64,000 bases of DNA from Stictocephala bisonia. Lineage: Eukaryota; Arthropoda; Insecta; Hemiptera; Membracidae. This document shows, piece after piece, positions 22,881 to 34,148 of this stretch. Location: NCBI GenBank assembly GCA_035578905.1, contig JAQJVL010000048.1, forward strand, positions 1,704,001 to 1,768,000, written 5' to 3'. The stretch's first letter is position 1. Every line of letters begins with the position of its first letter. A model generated the notes under the pieces. The model worked only from the letters and a program-made list of their open reading frames with translations. It did no database searches and was not told the DNA's origin. The position numbers were made by a program, and so were the translations under genes.

Positions 22881-25584
22881 ATTTTGCATGAAGATGTATT
22901 TTTTTGAAAAATCTTATATAAATAAGGAGAAAGCCTATTTGTAGATTTATTTGTAGAAATTTTATTTTGTTTTATAGACGACGAACTTAGATATACTTGT
23001 AAAGTAAAGTAATAAGCGAAGGTAACCTTTTATTGTTTTTACATTTCTACACCTAAATAAAATCAACTGATAGGTAAGAAGATAAATTGACTAGCAATAT
23101 ACAGGGAGGGGTTAAGGGACTTACCACGTACAGTGGGAATTGAACCAAAACACTGGTATAACCTCACTCAAGGACGCATCTCATACCTTGCAAATCATAA
23201 AAACCAGATCATGACCAAACATAGAATGTCTAGACCAGTACATAGTATCCAATCTCTAATTGTATCTTACTTTTGATTACTGTAATGAAAATATTATTTT
23301 TATCCAACTATACGAGTATTAAAAAAAAACGAGTTTGACAATCAGGGTGTTGTAAAGATTAAAGTTTTAGTAGTCATATACATAAATTACCATTTTATAA
23401 CGGTACAGGAAAATTTTTTAAAGAATTATAGGAAAAAAAGCATTTGTAGCTCCAACATTTACTCTAAATATATTTGGTACGTAAACATAACTTTTTCCAT
23501 TAAAATCTTTGAACATCTGTCAAATGCTGTATGTGGTAGTCATCTCTGCTAGAAAACCCCTTTGAATATTAAATATAGCATCTGAACATATGATATATTT
23601 AATATTTTTGTCGAGCTCCATTTTGACCATAATCCATTGGAAGTGAAGAGTTACAAACTACCCTGAAACATTACTTCTTAAGTCCAGAAAAGAATATTAA
23701 ACCGCATGAAACAAGACCTTCATTTTAACTTTTTAAAATTTAAACCAACGTTAATTTTTTAAAGAGAACCTTTTTTATTGGGATTTTTGGGTTCATGCTC
23801 TACTACAAGAGAACTTTAATTTAAAGTACTACCCGGCCTATGCTCTCATTTAAGATTTTCTTCTGACACCTTGCGGACCATATTCTTGATATGACTGTAA
23901 AATGGCAGTTACTTAAAAAAGTGGAATAATAGGTGCAGTAATTGTGTTTCATTGTTGTAGGTGTTGTGCAGTTTCACTTCTTTGCTTTATCTGTAATCGT
24001 TCAGAAATTATTTAGCTGTACCGGGACTTTCTTTCACGCTGTGTATGGGGTAATTTATATGATTCAGAAACGTCGACCTCACATTTTATTTATTAGAGGT
24101 GTTAAGTTATTTTATCAATCAAACTTTAATGACAATACGTAAATTATAATACTTTTAAAGATTTTCTATGTTAATCCCATTTTTATCCTTTTTCATTATT
24201 GTAACTATTTAAAAATTAACAGTCCAATTTTTAACTATCCCTCAAGATTATTAAAATGTCTTGTATACAGTTCCTGATAGTATCACTATATTATTGAATG
24301 TTAAGTAAGACAGTAAACAAGGTATTGCATGTTGAATATTATACTTAACTTTTATTTATTACATATGAGAATTATTTTACTAAAGATAAGAATTATTATT
24401 TTATATGATAATTCACAGCAACCGTAGCTAAGAGGCAAACGAAAGCCAGTTAAACATTAACTATAAGATCCGAAAGTTTTTCTAGTTATGTGCTAAAAGC
24501 AGTTAGTTTCTTAATACTTTCCTCAAGATTATTTTTTGAAGTTAATACCATAGTTATTATTAATGATTGTCCACGCTATTTTGCAGTAGTTACAATGCAA
24601 GACCATTGTATATATTTCTCGAACAGTATTACATTAACATGAACATATCATTCAACAGAACTTAAAAGAATGTATTTGTTTTCATTACCAAACCTTAATT
24701 AACTACAACGTTGTACGCCATAGTACTAACAAGTGTTGATTAAGAAAAACCTACAAAACATTTATATACACCAAATCTAAACCAACAGGAGGTAAACTAT
24801 CAAATAATATTTCTAAAACTGGTAAATGTTCACTACTCACGTCCACTGAGTAACCTATCGGCATTGTGTTAGATGGAGAGTTAACAAGCAACGATATACT
24901 AATTAATAGAAAGTGATTAAGCTACATCTAGGAAATAAAATATAAATTTTAAAACAATCTAAATCTGAATTCAATATTGTTGATCATTGGGATGCAGTGT
25001 TGGGGAGATCAGCTATCCTTTTTTTTAAATCAACCAAACAAGGTAGTAAAACTTATATTTATTAAATAAAACGAATGTACAAACTACTTACATAATGCTA
25101 TATGCTTTTATTTTTACATATGTTTTCAGTTTTATTATGACTCAAACCTAATTATTTATAAAAGTTAATTTTTTAATTAACTACAAAACTAATTCTTTAA
25201 AACAAATTAATCTATTGTAAAAAATGCATTGAAATAAATACTTATTTACAATATTAATGTAAGTTACACAACTTTTATCATTGAAAAATAGGTTTCAACG
25301 TAATTTTTTTGCACTTGGTGACTGAAAATTAACCTACCGTTATATTTAAAAGTATAGATTATAGTTAGTGTAATTTTTTATTCTTTAAGATAATCTATGT
25401 TCGTTGGTTAAGATGTAATGCCATGATTAATTACATGACTATGCCTAATATATTATACTCTATTATATTATAATTTCAACTCTTGGATGACTCTTTTTAT
25501 ATAGAACTTTAGTACTTTTAAACCACCAAGTCTCAATTGTTATTCTATATCCATTTTGCCACATCAAGATCCAAATATTCTTAG
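22881..25584. other. AT-rich spacer with one B-box-like site
   Basis: On the minus strand near 23145-23158, GGTTCAATTCCCAC matches a pol III B box. The sequence upstream on that strand could be a decayed tRNA-like head, but the A box is poor. Nothing else is recognised, and open frames here are chance-like. Confidence 0.4.
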
Positions 25585-25735
25585 AAAAATGGGTAGACAC
25601 TTCAATTGTGTTTGGTCTTAAATGATAGCTGGGTACTTCAAGGTCTATCCATTCTTAGGGAGAGTGGATAGACACTTCTAGGTGTGTTTGGTCGTAAGGG
25701 ATGGATAGGTACTTCAAGTGTCATCCATTCCTAGG
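25585..25735. repeat. 75-bp tandem duplication, two copies
   Basis: TAGACACTTC occurs at 25594 and 25669, exactly 75 bp apart. The two units share TGTGTTTGGTC, GGTACTTCAAG and the ATCCATTC-TAGGGA end. Confidence 0.85.
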
Positions 25736-27143
25736 GATATTCGGTGGGTCTTAGTGTGCTTACTGATATAGCAGTAATGTATGATTAAGAATACCATGTT
25801 CTGAGGTTTACCGTATCACACGTGAACTCCCTTTACGTATCAAAGAAGGTTTAATTGGTACAATACAAGTAATTGAGATTCTCTCTAAATAAGTAATTAT
25901 ACTTGTTTAAAATATTTTAGGTAAAGCTTACCTAAAATATGATAGTAAAATTTCGACGCCTGATATTTTATACTTATTATCTTTATTCAACCTTCCCTTT
26001 AGTTAGATTAAGACTCAGATGGTCCATGGTGGAATAGTATGCATGGACAAGGTAATTAAAAAGGTCATGTATTACCTCGAGGTGTATCATAAATTGCGAT
26101 CCCCGGTAAATACTATATTATTGGATATCTTGTTTTCATAATAAGTTTACAAATTCTACTATTTGATCAGGGGTAATAATTAATGTCAAAATATTTGTTT
26201 AAACACGTACTTCCTCATTGGATTGTAGAAATGTAACAATAAATCAACGTACCAACATTAAGGCATATAAAATATACTGTACGAGTATTTTTCTAATAAT
26301 GTACAAAGAACAATTTTAGTAAAACAATACTTATTGGTACATTGATTGTGATTATGTTTAAACAAAAGTAAGACCTTAATTGGAAACATTAAAGTCATGT
26401 ATAAACCTGTTAGTTTTATTAAATAATAATTGTGTGGTATTGTATTGTACCACCATAAACTAGTAATCAGTATAATATGGTTGTATAATATTTCAAAGTA
26501 TAAATACACCATTATTATATAGTTATATTATATTTTAGTACGATTGGTTTCTTAATAAAATTATTTTATATTCTTAATATTATGTAATATATAAATTCTA
26601 CAGTAAATATACACGGAAAGTTTTTGATAATAAACCGATATAATGTAAACTCTTTACTAGGAGAAATACTTTTCATATTAGTTAAAATAATCTCGAGCAT
26701 TGCATATTTTTACGAAACAACAAATGTACAGCATTAAAAATCATTATCTCATAATCAAAATTGTCCGTTCATTCATAAGCTCACTATTCTGTTGCTTTTC
26801 TACATCTTAAAGTAAACAGTAATATGTGTAATTGTACACACAATACTTTACTCAGTTATAGTTGATAGTAATTATAAAAAAGGCAATAATTTTTAAATCT
26901 AACATAAGTAGCTAAATGAAGAATAAACAGTGAATATAAAAGTAACTTGACGTGACGATCCTAAATCTAATGTATCAAACATCAAATTAAGCATAAAAGC
27001 ATTCATCATCAAGTAACCGATTGGTAAAATTGGGACGAATGTTGCAATGGAGTGAATATGAACAATGGTATACTTTGATACTAAGCTCAACTCTTCCTAA
27101 TTTAGCGAAATGTTTAGTTTAGTTAGGTCTGATATATTAAGAG
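25736..27143. other. AT-rich spacer with a near-perfect palindrome
   Basis: The palindrome at 25912-25940 is the only notable structure. No gene is recognised. Confidence 0.55.
25912..25940. repeat. 13-bp inverted repeat, 3-bp centre
   Basis: ATATTTTAGGTAA, AGC, then the exact reverse complement of the first arm. Such short-centred palindromes can extrude as cruciforms in AT-rich DNA. Its role is unknown. Confidence 0.75.
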
Positions 27144-27320
27144 ACCTACAGCTCATAATGGAATCCAAACCACGTAGCTTTGCATGCCTGTTGCCTGACT
27201 GAGAAGTATTATACTATATTGAGACAAAGGACAGCTGGATATCAATGCAATGCAATTACCACTTATTTCTTCAGTACTGTCAACACCGATGGCAACCATT
27301 GAGCGTACACCACGTTGACA
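27144..27320 (-). mobile_element. tRNA-derived SINE, degenerate internal fragment (copy 3)
   Basis: Read on the minus strand, it carries CGCTCAATGGTTGCCATC, a diverged TACTGAAGAA segment and CTACGTGGTTTGGATTCCA then CTGTAGGTC. These are in the same order as 20595-20775 of the fuller copy. Both ends are missing. A minus-strand open frame across it is a by-product. Confidence 0.7.
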
Positions 27321-28742
27321 TGAAGTGGAGTGATAGCTGAACTTATTACATGCAATCGCCATATAACTAAGTTCACATTTTGTAAAGCATCACAAAAGTT
27401 ATTTTAATTGTACAATATATATGGTAATAAATATATATTGCAGCATGTGTCATTAAGTCAGTGTTTGTTGTAATCTAATACGGGTTTCCTATAACACAAT
27501 CATGCTTTGTCCGATGTTTGCCACGCGATGATAGCACTTACACAATTCTTGACAAAGCCGTAATGTTAGGTGTTCATTATGAAATTAGTCTAATCTAGAG
27601 GCAACTGGTCATACATCTATCACATACTTTGTAAAGGGATGGAAATGAAAAAATGCTTCTACCCGTTTGCTCCCCCCCCCCCCCCCGACGTGCCGCAAGT
27701 CCATCTGTCATGTATGTATTATTGGAATGTATAATGAACAAAAGCCTATAATATTTACCTACTAAGAATACAATATCTATTAAGAACGTTTCATACATAA
27801 TTTATGTTTAGTATTGGTGCAATACTTTTCCAATTGACAGTAATATATTTGGAACCAATCACTGGTAAGTGGAAAATTATTACAAGTTACATATAATTCA
27901 TTTACGAGTACCATTATTTTTAATTATATTTGAGCACTATTGGCCAAATTTCAGTATGTATAAAAATAGTGATATCCCCATAATTAATGAATTTTTTTGT
28001 GTACATGAATTACAGTTCCTGTTTTACAACCAGTATTGTAAAGAATAGCACGTAAGCTTCTAACACTGTAATGTATCTGTAACAATATTCTATATCTTAG
28101 ATTTAGAATACTATACGATAGAACTTTGTTGCCAGAATATACCATGAGACATGCATTTTATCAGGCATATATATGATGTCTGTGAATCATATTCTACAGC
28201 GTGACTGTTGTTCTAGAAACTGCTATAGGAAAATACTACATTCAAGAACACTGTGGTAATATTTATTTATTCCAAAAGTAGATAATACAGCAAAAGTAAT
28301 TATTTTGGTGGAATGAGGATATAAAATTATAATTTTAATTAAATAGTATTAACTGAGTATTACCTTAAAATGGAGGATTGCTGTGAGTAACTGCTTATTT
28401 CACTTAAGTGCCATTCTAAGTAAAAATTTATAAAAAATAAATAAATAACTGAATATAACTTAATATTATATTTTAGCTTTATAATACTATACCAATATAG
28501 TTAAAATAACAAAATAATCATAACATTTCATATAACTACTATGTACAAAATATTACAGCGTTGATATTTACTCAGGCAGCTTGATAATATTACAACCAAG
28601 TATAGATGTAATAACAAAGTGGCTATATTAATATGTTATATATACAATTTCTGTATGTAACATACTACAAAGATAAGGGTACGTAAAGTCATATGTATCT
28701 TAACACAATAACTAACTGTCTAAATGTTTATTATTGTATCAG
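27321..28742. other. AT-rich spacer with poly-C run
   Basis: It holds a 15-bp C run at 27672-27686. No gene is recognised. Confidence 0.55.
27672..27686. repeat. poly-C tract, 15 bp
   Basis: An uninterrupted run of C. It is rare in this AT-rich window and prone to length error. Confidence 0.95.
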
Positions 28743-28773
28743 TATTATAGAATTATAGTACAATTCTATAATA
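28743..28773. repeat. perfect 12-bp inverted repeat, 7-bp loop
   Basis: TATTATAGAATT and its exact reverse complement. Confidence 0.75.
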
Positions 28774-30332
28774 TTATGAATATTACTAATTATTTTATTT
28801 ATATAACAAATTTAAAGAACTAAAAATTACAATGTCAAATATACATTTTTATTTTTACATTAAGTTTCTTGTCTATAAATTGTCATTAAACCTAAAGTAC
28901 GTTTAACTTTGGCAATATTATTATCTTACATCATTTGTTTAGTTACAGCTACAATGTTCTTCCCCAATTCATGGGGAAACTTATGTCTCGTGTTATAAAG
29001 GTGTGTTGATAGCAAACGCAGTTCACTTTTTAACATGATCATCTTTCTTTTCATTCATGACCCACATTTGGGAGGTTTGTTCTCACACAACCTAAAAGAC
29101 AGTTTAAGATGGAACGAAAATACTAAGGACATTGAATCTGATCAGAGATCCAGTAAGTTAAATTAACTATAAACTATTTTACTTACAGCTGAAACATAAG
29201 TAAAATAATCCTTTCTCAGTGAGCTGTAAAGATATTGAAATACTTTATTGCTTATTAATGTTTTCTTTTTTCATCACTGAGGATGTTATACATCAGTCTT
29301 ATCAGTTTAAACTAGTTTTAGACACAATAAGGTGCGATATGTGTCTAAAACACTCTTGTCACATGTTAGATATAAGTTGTTAGCAAAGTATTATGATAGT
29401 GTAGTTAGAATAATTGTTGATTACAAAATGCCGTTTGGAATTATGAACTACAAAATGTTTGTGTGTACAATTACAAGTTTGTCAATAGTTATTTTAAGTT
29501 AGTTGGTGGTATTTATATTGAAGATTACAGATATATAGATGATCAATAGGAATACATATTTGGCAAATAACAATAATAATTTTGAAAATTCATTTGTAAC
29601 ACTAATTTATAATACGTTTTTTATATGTTTGGATTTAATTTATTTTTATGTTTTAACTATCTAGTAAAAAGACTATTATTTTAAAACTGAAAATTGAATA
29701 GACTAGGCTTGTCTGTTTAAATCAACAAAATATCAGTAACAATACAATAACAATTACATAAACATTAAGCTTCCGTTTCTTTACGAAATCTAAAACCATT
29801 AACAGGATTGTTTGTCCTCTAACAAATTAATTTCAAGCACATTCTCTTAACGTTTAGGTATAAAATCATCACAAACTAATTGTGAATAAGAATTGAATAT
29901 TTAAAAATCAAAGGAATTTTTCTGTTAATAAATCTTCCTGGATCTAAAAAGAATTTGTTTAAGTTATAGATCTGAGCAATACTACTATAGCAATGCAAAT
30001 TATCAAGTCATACGAAACGCCTTATGATAAATACGTTTGGATTATTTCATTATTTGTGTCTGACATTTTATTTAATGTTGTAAAACGTCTAATTTTAAAC
30101 GTAAAATAAACAATGCACAGCAAAATAGTTGATTGTATTAAGGAACCGGGAACTCCAAGGTAAATTTGTATATGCTTCTTTAGTCTAATCCCTTGATACT
30201 GCAATCGTTTTCTTATATACTAAAGAAATTAGCTAGTTATAGAATTCGTAAAATATTTTGACCAAGCATGAGGATACTGCAATGTCTACAACATGAGTGT
30301 GCCTTTTTCTCTGCTGGAAAATATTTGTTTCA
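28774..30332. other. AT-rich spacer
   Basis: No gene is recognised. The one hairpin, at 29315-29351, is listed separately. Confidence 0.55.
29315..29351. repeat. perfect 12-bp inverted repeat, 13-bp loop
   Basis: GTTTTAGACACA pairs with TGTGTCTAAAAC. No flanking element is visible. Confidence 0.75.
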
Positions 30333-30472
30333 TCTTAAATAACCGACTTCTCCTGCAGTGCAGAAGTCTAGCTACAGTTTCCACTGAGTAGTGTCATGGA
30401 TACTGTAAGTATATGGCCTGCCCTGTTCTTAGTCCTGATCTTTTTCCTACAAAAACCACTAAAATAAAAATC
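30333..30472 (+). CDS. candidate gene start with signal-anchor-like peptide
   Basis: TTAAATAA near 30335 could act as a TATA box about 25 bp upstream of CTCCTGCAGTGCAG (30350-30363), which could be an initiator or a splice acceptor. An ATG at 30398 (GTGTCATGG) opens a 23-codon frame, MDTVSIWPALFLVLIFFLQK..., whose core is a continuous hydrophobic stretch like a signal peptide or membrane anchor. It stops at TAA 30467-30469. A strong donor-like site, ACT|GTAAGTAT, lies at 30406, so the ATG codon plus two residues could instead be spliced to a distant exon. It is not assignable to a family and may be chance. Confidence 0.2.
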
Positions 30473-30898
30473 TACAAATTATGAGTACTAATGTAACGAT
30501 TCTTGGTATCATACACTCAATCGAATATGGATTGTTGAAAGTATTTCCTTAAATTACATTTTAGTGATCCGTGTTAGATAGGTAACATACATATTTTGCC
30601 AAAACGTGTTCATCCACTCAGCCCTCTTAACAAAGTGTGCATAGCTTCAGATTTAAATTATATATTTCCATTTTTATAATTATATTAAATGTATTTTATT
30701 ATTATATTTCAAATTATAATTTTATTCAGAACGCCAATTAGGATATTAAATTATTTATTAATGTTTTTTAGAGGAGAGTGCTCCCAGAAGGTGTAGTTTT
30801 CAAAAATTATTATCTGTCTTTTATTTAATATTGAGAACCTTAAGTCTCTGATTCGCTAATGAAATTTCCTTTATATATAGTAAGTACAATTATTGAAA

Positions 30899-30900
<2 letters not shown>

Positions 30901-30930
<30 letters not shown>
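30901..30930. repeat. (TA)15 microsatellite
   Basis: A pure TA dinucleotide run. Confidence 0.95.
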
Positions 30931-30933
<3 letters not shown>

Positions 30934-31650
30934 AAATATAATAAAAATATATCGAAATAAACTTATCATTATTATAATAAAAAAATTACTAAGTTCATAA
31001 TAAACTTGTATTTGCTAATTTACTCTACCTATACTACCCATATGTTTGATGACATAGTTCTTTTATGAAAATATAACTGATAAGGTAATATTACTCGTCG
31101 AAACTTAATATTTAATTTACTATAGCAATCTAGGATTTAAATCATGGATAAGCAACTCAAATTTTATAATCATGTACAAAGGAAGAAGAAACCGACACCT
31201 TATCCAATAACGCACTAAATGTGTGTCGAGTTCGCCATACGATGATTGATCCAGCACTTAGTCCTTTCTTTATTACCCCAAGTCTTCAACGATTGCCGAA
31301 GGTATACAGTTAACGATTAACGAACAGTTGTATACAGATTTACATCGATTTTAATCCTCATATAACGACCTCCGAGGCATTTGCTGCGGCCACAAGGAAG
31401 TGACATCTATATTTTTATCAATATGACTTATGTATTATACAAAATACATCATCTTTTAATAGCGCGAATGTGATATTTCAGTAGATCTGCATTTATTAGG
31501 TGGAAATAAGCCGATTTTCAACTGAAAAAAGTTTGTTAATAATGTTTACCCTTGAAACTTAATGTTCAGTAAATTATTTGTGAAATCGATTTATTCTGTT
31601 TTTAATTGAATTGTTCCATAAAGGGAAATATAACATCAACAAATAAAAGA

Positions 31651-31692
<42 letters not shown>
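31651..31692. repeat. compound (CA)n(TA)n microsatellite
   Basis: ACACACACAC passes directly into about 16 AT units. Confidence 0.95.
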
Positions 31693-31698
<6 letters not shown>

Positions 31699-32981
31699 TA
31701 TTTTTAAATCACTTTTGTTTGACAATTTTACTTACGCTGCGCTTACATCATATAAAGTATTATATTTATTTCCCTTAATCATATATTATTTGATTCAATG
31801 TTTTATTAGACTATTTGCATACTTGAAACTGTAGTTTGAGGAATGGCAGTACTTTGTATGTTATTGCGTTTCAGCTGTATTAAAAATATGAGTGTATTTT
31901 AGTTATAGCACACATATCCTTATAAAACTACTACTTTAATTTTAACCTTTTAGGATTAAATAAAAAAGTCATAGATACAGTTATTGTCCGTTTCAATAGA
32001 CGCATTTAAATATAGCGCTTATTATATATTTTTTACTATCCTTCTTAGGGGTCTATGTGAAAATTAGTCCTAGAGTATATATAGCAAGTGTCCCAGCAAG
32101 TCTCCAAGGCACTTTAGTTTATTGGTTGCTTTGTGTCGTGTGATGGAGAAAGCACAGATATTCCCCTTACGTCACAACTTGCATGTCATATATTTAATGT
32201 TTTACTTTATTACATATGATTTGTATAAGATGTATTGAACAGTAAATTAGGAAAGTAAAAAAGCTAACTTATATCTTGCTGGTATATGAAAAAGTAAAAC
32301 TTATTTAAAGAACAAATGTGTAAGATAATAGCAATTGGTATATTCTACATACTTTAGTGGGCTATAAACTGTAAAGTAGACATAATCAATTATTCCCTTA
32401 AAGAGTAATAATTGTAAACAAAAACAGTTTTTGTTGCATTTAGTCGTTATCTTTTTCTTTTGATTCTATACTATTCTTAATCTATACTACTAACAATATA
32501 CATTACTGAATTTAATACTAATAATATAATTGATATTCATAACAAAGTAAAGTTATGCTAATTGAGGAACACCTTAACATTGTATATTCCAGTATACGCA
32601 CTCAATTGTTTTCTTGCTTCATTTGTCATGGAGTGCCAAATATCAGCTTGAATTAAGGTAAATAGCTTGATCTGGGCAGGATAAATCGATTATCATAAGT
32701 TTACATGGTTTTCTATTAATAATTCATTCTATCCCAACAAAATAATGTTTAATAATTTTGTTTTTTAGTTTTCGCTAGAGGAAATATACTTTAAACGTAT
32801 AATAATTAGTTTACAACTAAATAAAATTTCTTAGGAGCTGAAAACCTTTACATAAACATATAATTTTTATTCACACAAGTAGTCAAAAAAATAATAATTT
32901 TGAAACAACACGGTTATAATAATTGTGTACCATTTAAAATGGGATCATTGACTAGTTACTTTTTACTAACACTAAAAACGT

Positions 32982-33015
32982 TTTTGCAATGAATAACGTG
33001 TTATTCATTGCAAAA
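32982..33015. repeat. perfect 15-bp inverted repeat, 4-bp loop
   Basis: TTTTGCAATGAATAA, CGTG, then its exact reverse complement. It would form a tight hairpin in RNA or single-stranded DNA. There is no terminator context, as this is eukaryotic DNA. Confidence 0.8.
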
Positions 33016-33189
33016 GGACACCCCAAAATAATAAAATGTACATGACTTTTTTATTAATTTAAAAAAATTTCTAGAATACACATTTTTAATAAAACTAACA
33101 CGAAAAAAGGTACTTACAAAAACAATACATATTTTCAACGCACACGTTTAAACGCATTTACTTACGTAAAATCAATTGCAGGCGTTTTT

Positions 33190-33390
33190 ACGTACACGTA
33201 CAGTGGCATTGACCCACCCGCCCACTCATACACGCAATTTGGTATTGAGCCACCCACCCACTCATACACGCACTTTGGTATTGACCCACCCGCCCACTCA
33301 TACACGCACTTTGGCATTGACCACCCGCCCACCCATACACGCACTTTGGCATTAACCCACCCGCCCACCCATACACGCACTTTGTATGTA
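33190..33390. repeat. 36-bp minisatellite array, about 5 copies
   Basis: CATACACG recurs at 33227, 33263, 33299, 33334 and 33370, spaced 35-36 bp. Units read CACTTTGGTATTGACCCACC and CGCCCACTCATACACG. It is a variant of the family at 4.79 and 33.6 kb. The frames open across it on both strands are artefacts of the unit length. Confidence 0.92.
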
Positions 33391-33589
33391 AAAGTGCTTT
33401 AAATTAATTAAAGTTGTTGAGAAATAACCCCCTATGTGAAGTTCCTCCATATAACGCTCTCTCGTTCGTATGATGAATAGTAACAAAGCCTATGTTTAGC
33501 CGGTATTTAATATTTGCCTTATTTTAACTCTTTGAGAGAAACTATTTTGTAATACTTTCTTAGTATACATTTAGAGCCTATGTATACTA
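33391..33589. other. unique spacer between minisatellite blocks
   Basis: No gene is recognised. Confidence 0.5.
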
Positions 33590-33930
33590 TGGTACTGACC
33601 CACCCATACATGTACTGAGGTAATGACCCACCTGCCCACCCATACATGTACTGAGGTAATGACCCACCCGCCCACCCATACACGTACTGTGGTAATGACA
33701 ATTACACGTACTGTGGTAATGACCCACCTGCCCACCCATACATGTACAGTGGTATTGACCCACCCGCCCACTTATACACGTACAGAAGTATAGACCCACC
33801 CGCCGACCGACACACGTACAGAGGTATTGACTCACCCACCCATACATGTACAGTGGTATTGAACCACTCGCCCTCCCATACACGTACAGTGGCATTGACC
33901 CACCCGCCCACCCATACACACACAAAGGTA
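33590..33930. repeat. 36-bp minisatellite array, about 9 copies
   Basis: CATACATG or CATACACG occurs at 33605, 33641, 33677, 33737 and onward, with the standard spacing of 36 bp. One unit near 33695 is cut to 24 bp. All open frames in both orientations across this block (Tyr-Gly-Trp-Ala-Gly-Gly-type on the minus strand, Thr/Pro/His-rich on the plus) come from the repeat. Confidence 0.92.
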
Positions 33931-33967
33931 TAGAGTATGGGTTGTGTGTGTATTATTATCTTATACT

Positions 33968-34022
33968 TCAATACCACTGTACGTGTATGGGTGGCCGGGT
34001 GGGTCAATACCACTGTACGTAT
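33968..34022. repeat. minisatellite units in inverted orientation
   Basis: AATACCACTGTACGTGTATG, GGTGGCCGGGTGGGTC and AATACCACTGTACGTAT are reverse complements of the preceding array. A short spacer separates the two orientations, giving a large imperfect palindrome. Confidence 0.85.
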
Positions 34023-34025
34023 GAA

Positions 34026-34148
34026 ATGAAATCCACTGTGAGTCAACCCATCATCGAAGAGTTGCCATTTAAAGTAAGCTATACTGGTTATTTGTCTATA
34101 GACGTAGACCAGTCAAAAGTAAATGGGGTTTATCCTAATAAAACGTGA
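34026..34148 (+). CDS. short open frame next to the minisatellite (possible exon)
   Basis: From the ATG at 34026 the frame reads MKSTVSQPIIEELPFK and continues to a TGA at 34146-34148. Residue composition is balanced, unlike the T-rich chance frames. AAA|GTAAGC near 34073 could be a splice donor. The upstream frame runs back into the repeat. No family is recognised and the frame is only about 40 codons. Confidence 0.15.
   Translation: MKSTVSQPIIEELPFKVSYTGYLSIDVDQSKVNGVYPNKT

Larger units (their letters stand above)
30473..33189. other. AT-rich spacer with TA microsatellites
   Basis: Dinucleotide tracts lie at 30901-30930 and 31651-31692. There is a hairpin at 32982-33015. No gene is recognised. 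The patch at 31190-31400 is slightly richer in G+C but featureless. Confidence 0.55.

Noticed and set aside
27153..27362. 69-codon minus-strand frame that looks protein-like
   Set aside because: It is the degenerate SINE fragment read through by chance.
33162..34148. Many overlapping open frames on both strands rich in Gly, Trp, Val, Tyr or Thr/Pro/His
   Set aside because: They follow a 36-bp repeat whose length is a multiple of three, so all frames stay open together.
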